DNA from: Chloroflexota bacterium
GTDB taxonomy: Bacteria > Chloroflexota > Anaerolineae > Anaerolineales > Anaerolineaceae
Direction of reading: 5' to 3'
DNA length: 26,057 nt
NCBI GenBank assembly: GCA_029265085.1
Contig: JAJUJY010000051.1
Coordinates: 1 to 26,057 of the forward strand
The notes under the pieces are model-generated. The model saw only the letters and a program-made list of their open reading frames with translations. It was not told the DNA's origin and searched no databases. Positions 1 to 7,792 of the stretch are shown here, piece by piece; position 1 is the first letter of the stretch; each line of letters starts with the position of its first letter. Made by a program: the position numbers and the translations under genes.

Positions 1-511
1 GGAAAGGTGTGGGTTCCGTAGGGTATAGTGTTGAAGTCGCTGTTGGTTCCGTGGGGTAAAGAGTGGGGTAGAGGTCTTCATACCCAGGAGTTAAGTTTAT
101 ATTTTTTGCTTGAATCGCCTGTGTTGCGATGGATGCAAAAGGTGTGGCTAACAAAATTGCGAAAATTAGCCAGCGAGCAATGTTTTTTGTCAGATTTTGG
201 GCTGTCATTATTATCCTTTTATGAAATTAAGAAGAATTTTATGTAAAAATCATTGAATTAGTAATTTATATGACTGGATCGGAATCACCCCCCCTTAATA
301 ATTCGAATGGATTTTTTTTATTTCTCTACTACCATCATAATGTCAGGCAGGCATCAAAGCAGGCATCAGAAACCTCTATCCGGCCAGCTTTGTGAACAAA
401 GCAAATAAACAATGGTGGGTTTGTTTGTTTTGCAGAGATTTGCCAATTGATATTGAATTTGATTGATCTAAACAAGTATGTTCGAAAACAATAATTTTCT
501 CTTCTCCACCC
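1..511. other. Gene-free, AT-rich stretch at the window edge
   Basis: I find no supportable gene here. The only longer plus-strand reading frame (28-246) shows no recognisable domain and an odd composition. The stretch holds a short imperfect direct repeat (GGTTCCGTRGGGTA at 12-25 and 45-58), an 8-bp tandem 'aggcatca' near 346-368, a 7-bp inverted repeat at 387-402 and a 9-bp inverted repeat at 402-427. The last could weakly serve as a terminator for the gene ending at 512, but it lacks a convincing T-tract on the minus strand. Confidence 0.5.
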
Positions 512-2902
512 TTATCTTTTGAGTTGGAATAATTTAATTCCCGCCTCCTCATAAATCAATCCATACGATGGGTCGATTAATTTTTCTGCTGCTCTATCCC
601 CAACCCCGGAATATATGAATTCAGGCTGGTTTGCCTTGAATAAACCAACAATATTGTTATATTCATCAGAATTTTGAGGATGAATGGTTTCCCGTCCGGT
701 CTTGACAGGAATCCAGCCACCGCCGTCTGCCGGGACGATTTCAGCACCCCACGGTTGGGTATTAATCCAAAACCTTGCATCTGGCGGCGTGTTTAAACGG
801 ATCCATTCTATTGCTTTCTCGTCTGCCGGGGTGAACCGGTTAGCAGCAGGATTGATGATGCCAACCAGTGACAGGCTCCCAACAAGACATAACGTGATTA
901 GATACAAAGGCTGCCTGAACCTGTGTTTTGTTTTATTTTTGAATTTTGGATTTGTTTTATTCGGTTGAGAGACAGTTAAAGGCAGTTCAAACAAGCAATC
1001 TAAACCAATTCCTGCCAACAGCGAAAGTGGAATAGATAACGCCAAAATACTGTTGGCATAACTGGCAATTGCCTGTCCCAATAAAGGCTCCTGGAGGGTA
1101 ACCAGGGCGAAGTGTACCGGAATCCAGGCGGGAACCACCCAGAATTGTGGTTGTTTTTTTAACCAGCTTAAACCAAATCCTAAAATTGCCATCCCCAGAA
1201 TCGCTAATCCACTGGATGATAGGGTAATGTGCAGCATGTCAGTCAAATCCAGTGCTGCGGCTGTACGGCGCGAATCCAGAATTATGGCGGCGATTTTTTC
1301 TGAGTTTAAAATGAGTGCTCCCAGGCTGATCAGGATTAGTAGGATCACTGGGGCTGCCATGATTGCCAGGATTGGTCTTGCTTTGAGCCGGCTGATTAGA
1401 GGCTGGCTCAATTTGTTCCGTATTTTCGAGGAAAGCAGGAGAGTCAAAAAGAGGCTGGCAACAAAAACAACCGAGCCATAGTGCGATAAAACCATACCGG
1501 CGAATAAAAGTAAAAATAAGAAAAGGTCTGTTCTCCTTGGGGTCTGTATGAATTGCACCAAGAGGGCCAAACAGGCTAATCCCAGAGTCAAACCGAGTTG
1601 AAAGGGGAAACGGCTCCAATTTACCAGGTAGGCAGGCATGCGGGCAAACAATAAGAAAAAGCAAGCCCCAACCCAGGCCGGGAACCTCCGGCCATAAATG
1701 GCCTGCCCTAAAAGGATCAGGCTTAATCCGATCGCGATATTAACCAGTTGTCCATTCACCAGGAGCACTTGTTCCAGTGAAAGCCCAAGCCAGGGGAACA
1801 GTACTGCAACCTGACTATGGAAGCCCAGGTGATATATTACCCCGGACGGAAGCCCTTGATTTTGAATGATTTGCATTGCATATTCGGCGTGCTGCAGTCC
1901 ATCGGTCCATAAGGGGGCGTAGATATCCCGTAATTGAAGTGTGCGCGTTAAAGCTGCCAAGAGGATCAGGCTGATCAGTGGCAGTACCGTGTGGAGGAGG
2001 CCTGAAATATATATTTTGATCCTCTCCAGGGGGATTGGATGGCTTCGCAGGTAGAAAAATAAGCGGATAGCTGCTGCAAAAGAAAGGATGCCGGTGATTC
2101 CAACCACCCTCGCGGGGGATAATGATACATTTATGAGACTTGCCAGGAAATATAGAATTGGTGGAAATACCAAACCACAAATTAAAGCAAACAATATCCG
2201 CTGATCCCAGGTCTGGGTTGGCCAGGCTCCAATCAGGATTGTGATGATGGTCCCTGCCAGAAGATATAATCCAACTGCCAGTAATAATCCGTTAAAGAAG
2301 GGAAGTAATTGGGAAAAGGTACTAAAGATTTTTAGAGGGGTAACTGTGTCATATAACCGGAATGCCAGGTCGTTTTGTTGAGAAATACCATTTAAAACTA
2401 AATGACCCTTTGGGTAAGCATCTTCCTGGCTGGCATAGAGTGTAAGCGTTCCTTGCGGGGTGTTGCTCTCTAAAGACAGAAGGTAGTCTTGATTTCCGGA
2501 ATCTGGGATTGCGGGAAAATGAATGCGAAACGCTTTTTTACCAGTCCAGGTAGAAATGGGCGTGTGCTGCTCGATGAGCGTGATTTCTGGTGATCCGATT
2601 TTTGAGAGACGGAATATCAACGCATCATTTGGCTCAAGAGATTGCGAATCTACCTGCCCGTAAAACTGGATTGAATTTAACCCATCGTACGTGACGTGTA
2701 TGGTTTGTTGGACGGTTGTGCTTTGTACAAGAGGAATGGAATGGTTTAAATCGTTTTCCTGAATTTCATTCAAATCCGGCCAGGCAGCAGACAAGGAAAA
2801 ATATCCTGCAAGGGCCACAATTGCAGTTAATAAAATCCAACTCAACCATTTTATAAATGGGTTGTCAGGAGATTGAGAAGTTCGCTGCGGTTGTTTTGAC
2901 AT
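512..2902 (-). CDS. Polytopic membrane protein, GT-C glycosyltransferase-like
   Basis: The protein has 796 residues. One N-terminal membrane segment (about 18-40) is followed by an extracytoplasmic stretch of about 150 residues and then many hydrophobic segments from about 200 to 690. A soluble tail (about 700-796) contains 'WIRLNTPPDARF' and 'GGGWIPVKTGR'. The loop after an early membrane helix reads 'IYAPLWTDGLQHAEY', with Asp334 placed like the first-loop acidic residue of GT-C lipid-linked glycosyltransferases (PMT/ArnT fold). The family call comes from topology and this loop only. If right, it would transfer a sugar from a polyprenyl carrier outside the membrane. It lies 21 bp after the nuclease lipoprotein gene on the same strand, so the two are probably cotranscribed. 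Donor and acceptor are unknown. It could instead be a membrane protein of unrelated function. Confidence 0.6.
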   Translation of the reverse strand: MSKQPQRTSQSPDNPFIKWLSWILLTAIVALAGYFSLSAAWPDLNEIQENDLNHSIPLVQSTTVQQTIHVTYDGLNSIQFYGQVDSQSLEPNDALIFRLSKIGSPEITLIEQHTPISTWTGKKAFRIHFPAIPDSGNQDYLLSLESNTPQGTLTLYASQEDAYPKGHLVLNGISQQNDLAFRLYDTVTPLKIFSTFSQLLPFFNGLLLAVGLYLLAGTIITILIGAWPTQTWDQRILFALICGLVFPPILYFLASLINVSLSPARVVGITGILSFAAAIRLFFYLRSHPIPLERIKIYISGLLHTVLPLISLILLAALTRTLQLRDIYAPLWTDGLQHAEYAMQIIQNQGLPSGVIYHLGFHSQVAVLFPWLGLSLEQVLLVNGQLVNIAIGLSLILLGQAIYGRRFPAWVGACFFLLFARMPAYLVNWSRFPFQLGLTLGLACLALLVQFIQTPRRTDLFLFLLLFAGMVLSHYGSVVFVASLFLTLLLSSKIRNKLSQPLISRLKARPILAIMAAPVILLILISLGALILNSEKIAAIILDSRRTAAALDLTDMLHITLSSSGLAILGMAILGFGLSWLKKQPQFWVVPAWIPVHFALVTLQEPLLGQAIASYANSILALSIPLSLLAGIGLDCLFELPLTVSQPNKTNPKFKNKTKHRFRQPLYLITLCLVGSLSLVGIINPAANRFTPADEKAIEWIRLNTPPDARFWINTQPWGAEIVPADGGGWIPVKTGRETIHPQNSDEYNNIVGLFKANQPEFIYSGVGDRAAEKLIDPSYGLIYEEAGIKLFQLKR

Positions 2903-2923
2903 AGGGATTACTGCAGGGTGGAT

Positions 2924-3421
2924 TTAATTCCCCCACAGACCGGCTTGTTCATCTTCGGCTGCATTTTGTGCTTCACGAAAATAATCTGAGCAGCTAAGGT
3001 CGGGCGGGTAGGTGCCGGAGTATGCATATCCCTGCCGTACCAGTTCATAATTGACGAAAGTATCGCCAATCATGACATAGCGCAATAAGCGGCCGTATTT
3101 ATCGGTCTCGGAGACATCCTTATAAAGCTGCACCTCTGTGCCTTCCACCAGTTCGGCGTTTTTCTCTTTGGCGTGTTCTCCCCAGGGACGGTCATTCATT
3201 TCTGGTGCATTCATGCCAATATAACGCACTTTATAATCCTGCCCGTTCATTTCTACGTGGATGGTATCTCCATCGGTGATATAGGTGACTTTAGCGGTTT
3301 GCGGTTCTTCTGACGGAATACAGGCGGGCATTTCAACGCTTTGCGTTTCGGTTGATTCAATAAGCGACGAACAAGCGCTCAGTCCAATTACCAATAGCAG
3401 CATGACGATGATTTTTTTCAT
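2924..3421 (-). CDS. Thermonuclease (SNase)-like lipoprotein
   Basis: The protein has 165 residues. A lipoprotein signal (MKKIIVMLLLVIGLSAC, lipid-attachment Cys17) precedes a staphylococcal nuclease-like domain at about 42-163. The Ca-loop 'DGDT' (50-53), Arg66 and Glu74 in 'VRYIGMNAPE', and Arg111 in 'KYGRLLRYV' match the Asp21, Arg35, Glu43 and Arg87 positions of micrococcal nuclease. The residue aligned with Ca ligand Asp40 is Asn71, a change that weakens but does not exclude Ca-dependent cleavage. Family members hydrolyse DNA and RNA to 3'-phosphonucleotides, and this one would act tethered outside the cytoplasmic membrane. A GGGGA ribosome site sits just before the ATG. It is probably first in a two-gene unit with the downstream membrane protein. 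Confidence 0.85.
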   Translation of the reverse strand: MKKIIVMLLLVIGLSACSSLIESTETQSVEMPACIPSEEPQTAKVTYITDGDTIHVEMNGQDYKVRYIGMNAPEMNDRPWGEHAKEKNAELVEGTEVQLYKDVSETDKYGRLLRYVMIGDTFVNYELVRQGYAYSGTYPPDLSCSDYFREAQNAAEDEQAGLWGN

Positions 3422-3480
3422 GGAGTCCCCATTTGATGGATTAACTTGTTTATTTTACCCAGCTCGCAGAAATTTGGCGA

Positions 3481-3518
3481 TAAAAAATCAGGACCTGACC
3501 GGAAAGACCAGGCCCTGA
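3481..3518 (-). terminator. Intrinsic terminator after the AOR gene
   Basis: On the minus strand, TCAGGGCCTG pairs with CAGGTCCTGA (10 bp, one G-T pair, 11-nt loop) and is followed by six T. It lies 28 bp past the AOR stop and ends the moaD-like/aor unit before the nuclease gene. Confidence 0.88.
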
Positions 3519-3545
3519 TGAATTGATTGTTGGATTTGTCCAGGA

Positions 3546-5387
3546 TTATGGACGAACGTAAGCAGAGAGTCCCAGTTCCTCAAGTTTAGTGGGGGTGGGA
3601 ATACCTTCTCCGCTCCATCCACGCACTTCGTAAAACCGGGGCAGCATCTTGTCCAACTCGACTACATGGCCTTTGGCGGGGCCTTCGGTTAGCGGTTCTT
3701 TAAGCATTCGTTCCGGCAGGGTATCATCGGCACCGGTAAAACCGGCTTTGAGCAAGAAGAGGCGTTCCAGGTTAAAGATGCGCTCACCAGCCTGCAGCAA
3801 AGTTTCCTGTGTATAACCGGCTCCGGTGGCCAGATTGAGCACCTGGGTAAGCTGGGTTGGCCAAAGCTCCACTTTTGGCTCGAACATGAACCGCACGCTT
3901 AAAAATACGCACAGTCCGGTCGAATCAATAATGGCGAATGCATCCTGGAATCGTTTAATTAATTCCGGTTTGCGCTCGGTGGTTAATGGATCGATTTTCT
4001 CCGGCACGCCAAAGACTTCGCTGTAAGCCAGGTCACCAGCCATGTGTGAAGCGCCTTTGTTTGAGGTGGCATAGAGCAAGCCCATTCCTTTGGCACCGCG
4101 GGGGTCATAGCCGGGGAATTCTTGTTTGCGGGCAGTGACGGCCAGCTCTGGGTGGCCGTATTTCTCGGCCAGGCGGTAGCTGCCTTCTGCCAGTTCATTG
4201 CCAAAGCCCTCACGATAAGCCATTTTGCGCGTAAATTCAATCATGGCATCGGCATCACCAAAGCGCAATTCCATGCCGATCTGTTCAACTGGGATGAATC
4301 CTTTTTCGGCCAGTTCCATAGCGCAGGCGATGGTCATTCCGGCTGAGATGGTGTCCATACCGAGATCGTTGCAGACATAGTTGGCTTTGATCACGGCGGC
4401 CATATTGTCAACACCGCAGGCTGAGCCGTAGGCTGCAATCGTTTCGTATTCCGGCCCTTCTCCCTCTCCGCCATACTTGGGATCGTCCACCTTGGTGCTG
4501 CGGCCGCAACTGATGGGGCAGCGGAAGCACGGCTTGGCGCGGATGAGATAATTCTGGTTGATCACATCACCAGTAATCCCTTTGATTCCTTCAAAACGCC
4601 CGGATTGGAAGTTGCGGGTGGGTAAGATTCCCAGCTCGTTGGTGATGGGTGGTACATAAGACGTTCCGTACACCCGCATCGCGCCGCCATTGCTCATGAT
4701 GTCGTTTACGGTGCGCTGCATTTTGCTGCACACTTCATTCATTTCTTCCGGATGTGCAATTTCGACCGGTTGAGTGCCGCGCACAACGACTGCTTTGAGA
4801 TTCTTTGAACCCATCACTGCGCCAACTCCGGAGCGACCGGCGGCACGGTGGTGGTCATTCATGATGCTGGCAACCCGCACCAGGTTTTCGCCTGCCGGGC
4901 CAATGCACGCAACTTTTGCTTTGGGATCAGTTTCTTCGATGAGCGAGGCCTGCGTCTCAGGGACCGTCTTTCCCCAAACATGATCGGCTGGGCGGAGTTC
5001 GGCCTGATCGTTATTGACCCACAGGTAAACCGGTGTTTCCGCTTTGCCTTCAAAAATAAACAGGTCAAAGCCGGTGCGTTTCATTTCAGTTGGGAAGAAC
5101 CCGCCGGAATTGGAATTGCTTAATGCGCCGGTGAGCGGTGATTTGGTAACCACCATATAGCGATTACCGGTGGGTGAAGGGGTGGCAGTCAGCGGGCCGG
5201 TGGCAAAAATCATGATGTTTTCAGGCGAGAGTGGATCTACGCGGGGATCCATTTCGTCGATTAAATATTTCACAGCCCAACCACGCCCGCCTAAGTACGT
5301 CCGGGCGAATTGTTCATCAACGGTTTCCGTGGTGATGGTTTGATGGGTGAGATTGACGCGCAATATCCTTCCGTGCCAGGCCTTCAT
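3546..5387 (-). CDS. aor: Aldehyde:ferredoxin oxidoreductase (tungsten-type)
   Basis: The 613 residues match the usual length of the AOR family. These cytoplasmic enzymes use a W- (or Mo-) bis-pyranopterin and one [4Fe-4S] cluster to oxidise aldehydes to acids with ferredoxin, or to reduce acids. Cluster ligands are visible as Cys287, Cys290, Cys294 ('CFRCPISC') and Cys493 ('STGLC'), almost the numbering of Pyrococcus furiosus AOR (288, 291, 295, 494). Other family signatures are 'YLGGRGWAVKYL' near 31, 'GGEGEGPEYETIAAYGS' near 307 and 'PGYDPRGAKGMGLLYATS' near 425. The start has a GGAG site nine bases upstream. The gene follows a MoaD/ThiS-like gene by 39 bp and ends at a strong terminator. 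Substrate class (AOR, FOR, GAPOR or benzoyl-CoA-reductase-like) cannot be told from sequence alone. Confidence 0.93.
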   Translation of the reverse strand: MKAWHGRILRVNLTHQTITTETVDEQFARTYLGGRGWAVKYLIDEMDPRVDPLSPENIMIFATGPLTATPSPTGNRYMVVTKSPLTGALSNSNSGGFFPTEMKRTGFDLFIFEGKAETPVYLWVNNDQAELRPADHVWGKTVPETQASLIEETDPKAKVACIGPAGENLVRVASIMNDHHRAAGRSGVGAVMGSKNLKAVVVRGTQPVEIAHPEEMNEVCSKMQRTVNDIMSNGGAMRVYGTSYVPPITNELGILPTRNFQSGRFEGIKGITGDVINQNYLIRAKPCFRCPISCGRSTKVDDPKYGGEGEGPEYETIAAYGSACGVDNMAAVIKANYVCNDLGMDTISAGMTIACAMELAEKGFIPVEQIGMELRFGDADAMIEFTRKMAYREGFGNELAEGSYRLAEKYGHPELAVTARKQEFPGYDPRGAKGMGLLYATSNKGASHMAGDLAYSEVFGVPEKIDPLTTERKPELIKRFQDAFAIIDSTGLCVFLSVRFMFEPKVELWPTQLTQVLNLATGAGYTQETLLQAGERIFNLERLFLLKAGFTGADDTLPERMLKEPLTEGPAKGHVVELDKMLPRFYEVRGWSGEGIPTPTKLEELGLSAYVRP

Positions 5388-5426
5388 AGATATATTCTCC
5401 TGAGAAATTGAAAATGGATTGAGGGT

Positions 5427-5666
5427 TTACCCGCCTGCCATCGCTGGGAATACACAGATCACATCCCCCTCGGTGACCACTGCTCCCTCTAAGGGAGTCA
5501 GACCATTGATCAAAACGACACTTTCTGGCACTGGGGGAAAGCCGTAATGTGCGACGAGGTCTGAAACCAGTGTTTCAGGAGAAACCTCGACGTCGATTTG
5601 ATCGCAATTCGGCGGCAATGACAGCAGTTTGCGATAATTGGCAAGCGGCTTAATATATATTTTCAT
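5427..5666 (-). CDS. MoaD/ThiS-family sulfur-carrier protein
   Basis: The protein has 79 residues with a ubiquitin-like beta-grasp pattern: a hydrophobic first strand, 'VSDLVAHYG' helix, 'VLINGLTPLEGAVVTEGDVICVFP', and the C-terminal di-glycine 'AMAGG'. In this family the terminal Gly is adenylated by MoeB/ThiF-like enzymes and thiocarboxylated to donate sulfur. It sits directly upstream of the AOR gene with a 39-bp gap, so the likely role is dithiolene formation for the W/Mo pterin of that enzyme. That role is inferred from context; a ThiS-like role in thiamine synthesis is possible but no thi gene is nearby. No clear Shine-Dalgarno sequence precedes the ATG. A TATAAT lies upstream at 5717-5722 on the minus strand, without a good -35. 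Confidence 0.85.
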   Translation of the reverse strand: MKIYIKPLANYRKLLSLPPNCDQIDVEVSPETLVSDLVAHYGFPPVPESVVLINGLTPLEGAVVTEGDVICVFPAMAGG

Positions 5667-5774
5667 TGTTCATTCGAAAGGAAAAGGACTATTGAAACAA
5701 AAATGAAACCAGTTTGATTATAGAAGAAACTATAAAAATATTCTTGCGGCAAACGTCACCAAGAAAATGGATCA

Positions 5775-6233
5775 TTATCCTTTGCTGTGCAGGATATGTT
5801 CCACGAACGCCTTTAACACTGGAATGATTGGCGGACTGATGGGTTGAGGTAAATTCTTCATACCAAACCAGCCATAACTGGTATGTTCACTTAATTGGAT
5901 TTCTCCCTGGTAAGCTCTGGCGATAAAAGCAACGGTCACATTATGTACCTGGTCGCCATTGGGATAAGTGTAAAAAAGGTCAGGTCCGGAAAATACTCCA
6001 AACAATTCCAGATCCTCAACCTTCAGACCGGATTCTTCCACCGTCTCACGGCGAGCGGTATCTTCCAGGCTTTCGCCTGGCTCTAAGGCTCCCCCGGGTG
6101 GCCCCCAGCAAGCGTTGTCGGAGCGCTGGAGGAGCAGCACGCGATTTTCCTCGTCCAACAGGAAGATACAGGCGCCGGTCAAAACCAAAGGAGCATGGCC
6201 GACAAATTTTCGGAGTTCGCGAATGGTTTCCAT
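5775..6233 (-). CDS. Nudix hydrolase
   Basis: The protein has 152 residues. A complete Nudix box spans residues 48-70 (Gly48, Glu54, Arg62-Glu63, Glu66-Glu67, Gly69-Leu70), fitting the GX5EX7REUXEEXGU pattern. The flanks 'FLLDEENRVLLLQRSD' and 'CWGPPGG' are typical of ADP-ribose or NTP pyrophosphohydrolase-like members. These Mg-dependent cytoplasmic enzymes cleave nucleoside diphosphates linked to another group; the substrate cannot be predicted here. The gene follows the PEBP-like lipoprotein by 32 bp on the same strand and may share its transcript. No strong ribosome site precedes the ATG. Confidence 0.9.
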   Translation of the reverse strand: METIRELRKFVGHAPLVLTGACIFLLDEENRVLLLQRSDNACWGPPGGALEPGESLEDTARRETVEESGLKVEDLELFGVFSGPDLFYTYPNGDQVHNVTVAFIARAYQGEIQLSEHTSYGWFGMKNLPQPISPPIIPVLKAFVEHILHSKG

Positions 6234-6265
6234 GATGATGGCAAAATTGATGGCTTCGATAAGGA

Positions 6266-6832
6266 TTATGGTTTATAGATGCCGACCAATTGAGCATCTG
6301 CCAGGACGTGGCTTTGCATGGCTTTCAAGATTTCTGCTTTGCTCGCGCCATCCTCCAGGTTCAAGGTGATATCCAGGGCGTAGAGCTTGAAGAAATAACG
6401 GTGACGAGCGCCGCCGGGCGGGCATGGGCCGCCATAATCATTGCGTTTCCAGGAGTTTTTCCCTGGTTTTGCGCCGGCAGGGTACAACTGGATATCTTGC
6501 CCTAATTCGGTGGAAGAGGAGGGAATGTTGAATACGATCCAATGATCCCAGGTTCCTACTGGCGCGTCCGGATCGTCCATGATCATCACCAATGAAACGG
6601 TATCGGCAGGTAAATCACTCCACGCCAGGGGTGGGGAAATATCTTTCCCTTTACAGGTATATATTTCCGGAATTCCTTCCCCGTCTTTGAATGCAGAACT
6701 GGTAATTTTCATGCTCGACTCTCCTTCCGGTATGGCTGGGCTGAGGTCAGGTAGGTTTGTATCTGCCTTGCAGCCCGATAAGCTGATCATGATTAAGCAA
6801 AAAAATAGGATATTCAGGAAAGTTTTGTGCAT
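6266..6832 (-). CDS. YbhB/YbcL-type PEBP-like lipoprotein
   Basis: I start the gene at the ATG at 6832 (188 residues), because it opens a clear lipoprotein signal 'MHKTFLNILFFCLIMISLSGC' split by length, with Cys21 as the attachment site; the frame extends upstream to 6877 but those residues do not fit a signal peptide. The mature part is a phosphatidylethanolamine-binding-protein fold: 'DDPDAPVGTWDHWIVFNI' carries the DPDAP and HW anion-pocket motifs and 'GARHRYFFKLYALD' the GxHRY motif. The family binds small anionic ligands; its bacterial role is poorly defined. It lies about 50 bp after cobO and could be part of the same B12-controlled transcript. Confidence 0.87.
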   Translation of the reverse strand: MHKTFLNILFFCLIMISLSGCKADTNLPDLSPAIPEGESSMKITSSAFKDGEGIPEIYTCKGKDISPPLAWSDLPADTVSLVMIMDDPDAPVGTWDHWIVFNIPSSSTELGQDIQLYPAGAKPGKNSWKRNDYGGPCPPGGARHRYFFKLYALDITLNLEDGASKAEILKAMQSHVLADAQLVGIYKP

Positions 6833-6882
6833 AATTTCATTATAAAGCAAGGTCAGGAAAACAATCGACCAATCCAAAAGAA

Positions 6883-7404
6883 TTAGTATTCAATTCCGGC
6901 TTGAGCGGGGAGCCCTTTGGTGAAAGGATGCTTTATGGAATGGATTTCTGACACAAGGTCAGCGCTGCTGATTAATTCTTTGGGTGCATATCGTCCGGTA
7001 ATGACCAGATTTAGATTTTCCGGGCGGTTCAGGTGAAGCCATTCCAAAATTTCCCGGGTATTCAGCCATTTGAACATTAATGCATAGGTAAATTCATCCA
7101 GGATGATCAGGTCAAATTGCTTCGAAATGATTTTTTGCTGCACAAGCTGCCATCCCAGGTTGGCTTGCCTGGCCGTTTGTGCAGGATCCGTAGAAAGCCA
7201 GGTGAAACCATCGCCGACTGCATGCCATTCGATGCCCAATCGTTGGGCAGAACAAAATTCACCGATCTGTTCATTTTCCGGCTTGATAAATTGAATCATA
7301 CAAACCCGCTGGCCGTGCCCCAGAGCGCGCATGGCCAATCCCAGGGCTGCGGTGGTTTTTCCCTTTCCGTCACCAGTATAGACAATAAATAAACCTTTTT
7401 GCAT
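6883..7404 (-). CDS. cobO: Corrinoid (cob(I)alamin) adenosyltransferase, CobO/BtuR type
   Basis: The protein has 173 residues from the ATG at 7404, which has a GGGAGGA ribosome site upstream; a longer TTG-initiated frame to 7524 runs into the riboswitch leader and is rejected. The P-loop 'GDGKGKTT' (11-18) near the N-terminus, 'RVCMIQFIKP', 'DLIILDEFTYAL' and 'LVITGRYAPKEL' are characteristic of the CobO/CobA/BtuR family. This cytoplasmic enzyme transfers the 5'-deoxyadenosyl group from ATP to Co(I) corrinoids, in synthesis or salvage of adenosylcobalamin. Control is clear from the sequence: a promoter, cobalamin riboswitch and intrinsic terminator lie upstream, so coenzyme B12 should repress it. 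No other cob genes are in the window. Confidence 0.95.
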   Translation of the reverse strand: MQKGLFIVYTGDGKGKTTAALGLAMRALGHGQRVCMIQFIKPENEQIGEFCSAQRLGIEWHAVGDGFTWLSTDPAQTARQANLGWQLVQQKIISKQFDLIILDEFTYALMFKWLNTREILEWLHLNRPENLNLVITGRYAPKELISSADLVSEIHSIKHPFTKGLPAQAGIEY

Positions 7405-7446
7405 GGAGTTCCTCCCGATAGATAGAAATAGAATGGATGGTTGAAC

Positions 7447-7468
7447 AAAAAACCGGCCAGGGGGCCGG
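7447..7468 (-). terminator. Intrinsic terminator of the cobalamin riboswitch
   Basis: On the minus strand CCGGCC and GGCCGG form a GC-rich stem (with CCCT loop) directly followed by six T. It sits between the aptamer and cobO, so it is the expression platform: transcription should stop here when B12 is bound. A CCTCC just upstream (7472-7476) could pair with the GGAGG at 7503-7507 in an alternative fold. Confidence 0.85.
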
Positions 7469-7500
7469 TAGGGAGGATTAATTAGGATAGAACATGCCTC

Positions 7501-7521
7501 ACCTCCTTGGTCCGAGAAGGT
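7501..7521 (-). promoter_or_regulatory. Leader hairpin after the B12 aptamer (P13-like) with an embedded SD
   Basis: On the minus strand ACCTTCT pairs with AGGAGGT (7 bp, one T-G pair) around a 7-nt loop CGGACCA. It lies 14 bases past the aptamer closing stem, where cobalamin riboswitches carry the P13 hairpin whose loop kisses L5. Its 3' arm is a near-perfect Shine-Dalgarno sequence, seven bases before an ATG (7495) that opens a five-codon frame (Met-Phe-Tyr-Pro-Asn). Confidence 0.55.
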
Positions 7522-7535
7522 CAAACAAGAATGGT

Positions 7536-7653
7536 GATTGAGACAGGCGTCCTGGCTTGCGAGAAAAATCGCTTACAGTTGCGGCACAGCGCTGGACTTG
7601 CACCAGCTTCCACCTTAACGCCCTGGCATCCGGGCCTGCGGGTCATCTCAATC
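7536..7653 (-). promoter_or_regulatory. Cobalamin (B12) riboswitch aptamer
   Basis: On the minus strand the element is closed by a perfect 8-bp P1 (GATTGAGA at 7653-7646 with TCTCAATC at 7543-7536). Inside are the conserved core 'GGTGCAAGTCC', 'GTGCCGCAACTGTAAGCG' and the B12-box-like 'AAGCCAGGACGCCTG' near the 3' end. It lies between a sigma70-type promoter and an intrinsic terminator in front of cobO, a standard target of B12 repression. Confidence 0.95.
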
Positions 7654-7672
7654 GTATTTGGTTGATCAACAA

Positions 7673-7700
7673 ATTATCTACGGAACAAAAGGTCTGTCAA
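7673..7700 (-). promoter_or_regulatory. Promoter of the cobalamin riboswitch/cobO transcript
   Basis: On the minus strand TTGACA (7700-7695) is separated by 16 bp from GATAAT (7678-7673). Predicted start near 7666, about 13 bases before the riboswitch P1 stem. Confidence 0.8.
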
Positions 7701-7737
7701 GGGAAACAGTTGCGCATAGCCAATTTATTTAATCCAT

Positions 7738-7772
7738 AAAAAGAACGTACCGGATGGGATATGTTCTTTTTT
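7738..7772 (-). terminator. Intrinsic terminator after the C39-like peptidase gene
   Basis: AAAAGAAC and GTTCTTTT arms enclose a further partly paired GTACC/GGGATAT segment, with T-runs on either strand. It lies about 20 bp past the stop of the peptidase gene and separates it from the cobO leader promoter. Confidence 0.8.
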
Positions 7773-7792
7773 ATCACAATGAACAGAATGGT

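Noticed and set aside
28..246. Plus-strand reading frame of 72 codons
   Set aside because: No recognisable domain, odd composition, no neighbour in the same direction; the direct repeat at 12-58 runs into it.
7405..7524. TTG-initiated N-terminal extension of cobO
   Set aside because: It would translate the riboswitch expression platform including its terminator; the ATG at 7404 has a good ribosome site and the P-loop then falls at the usual place.
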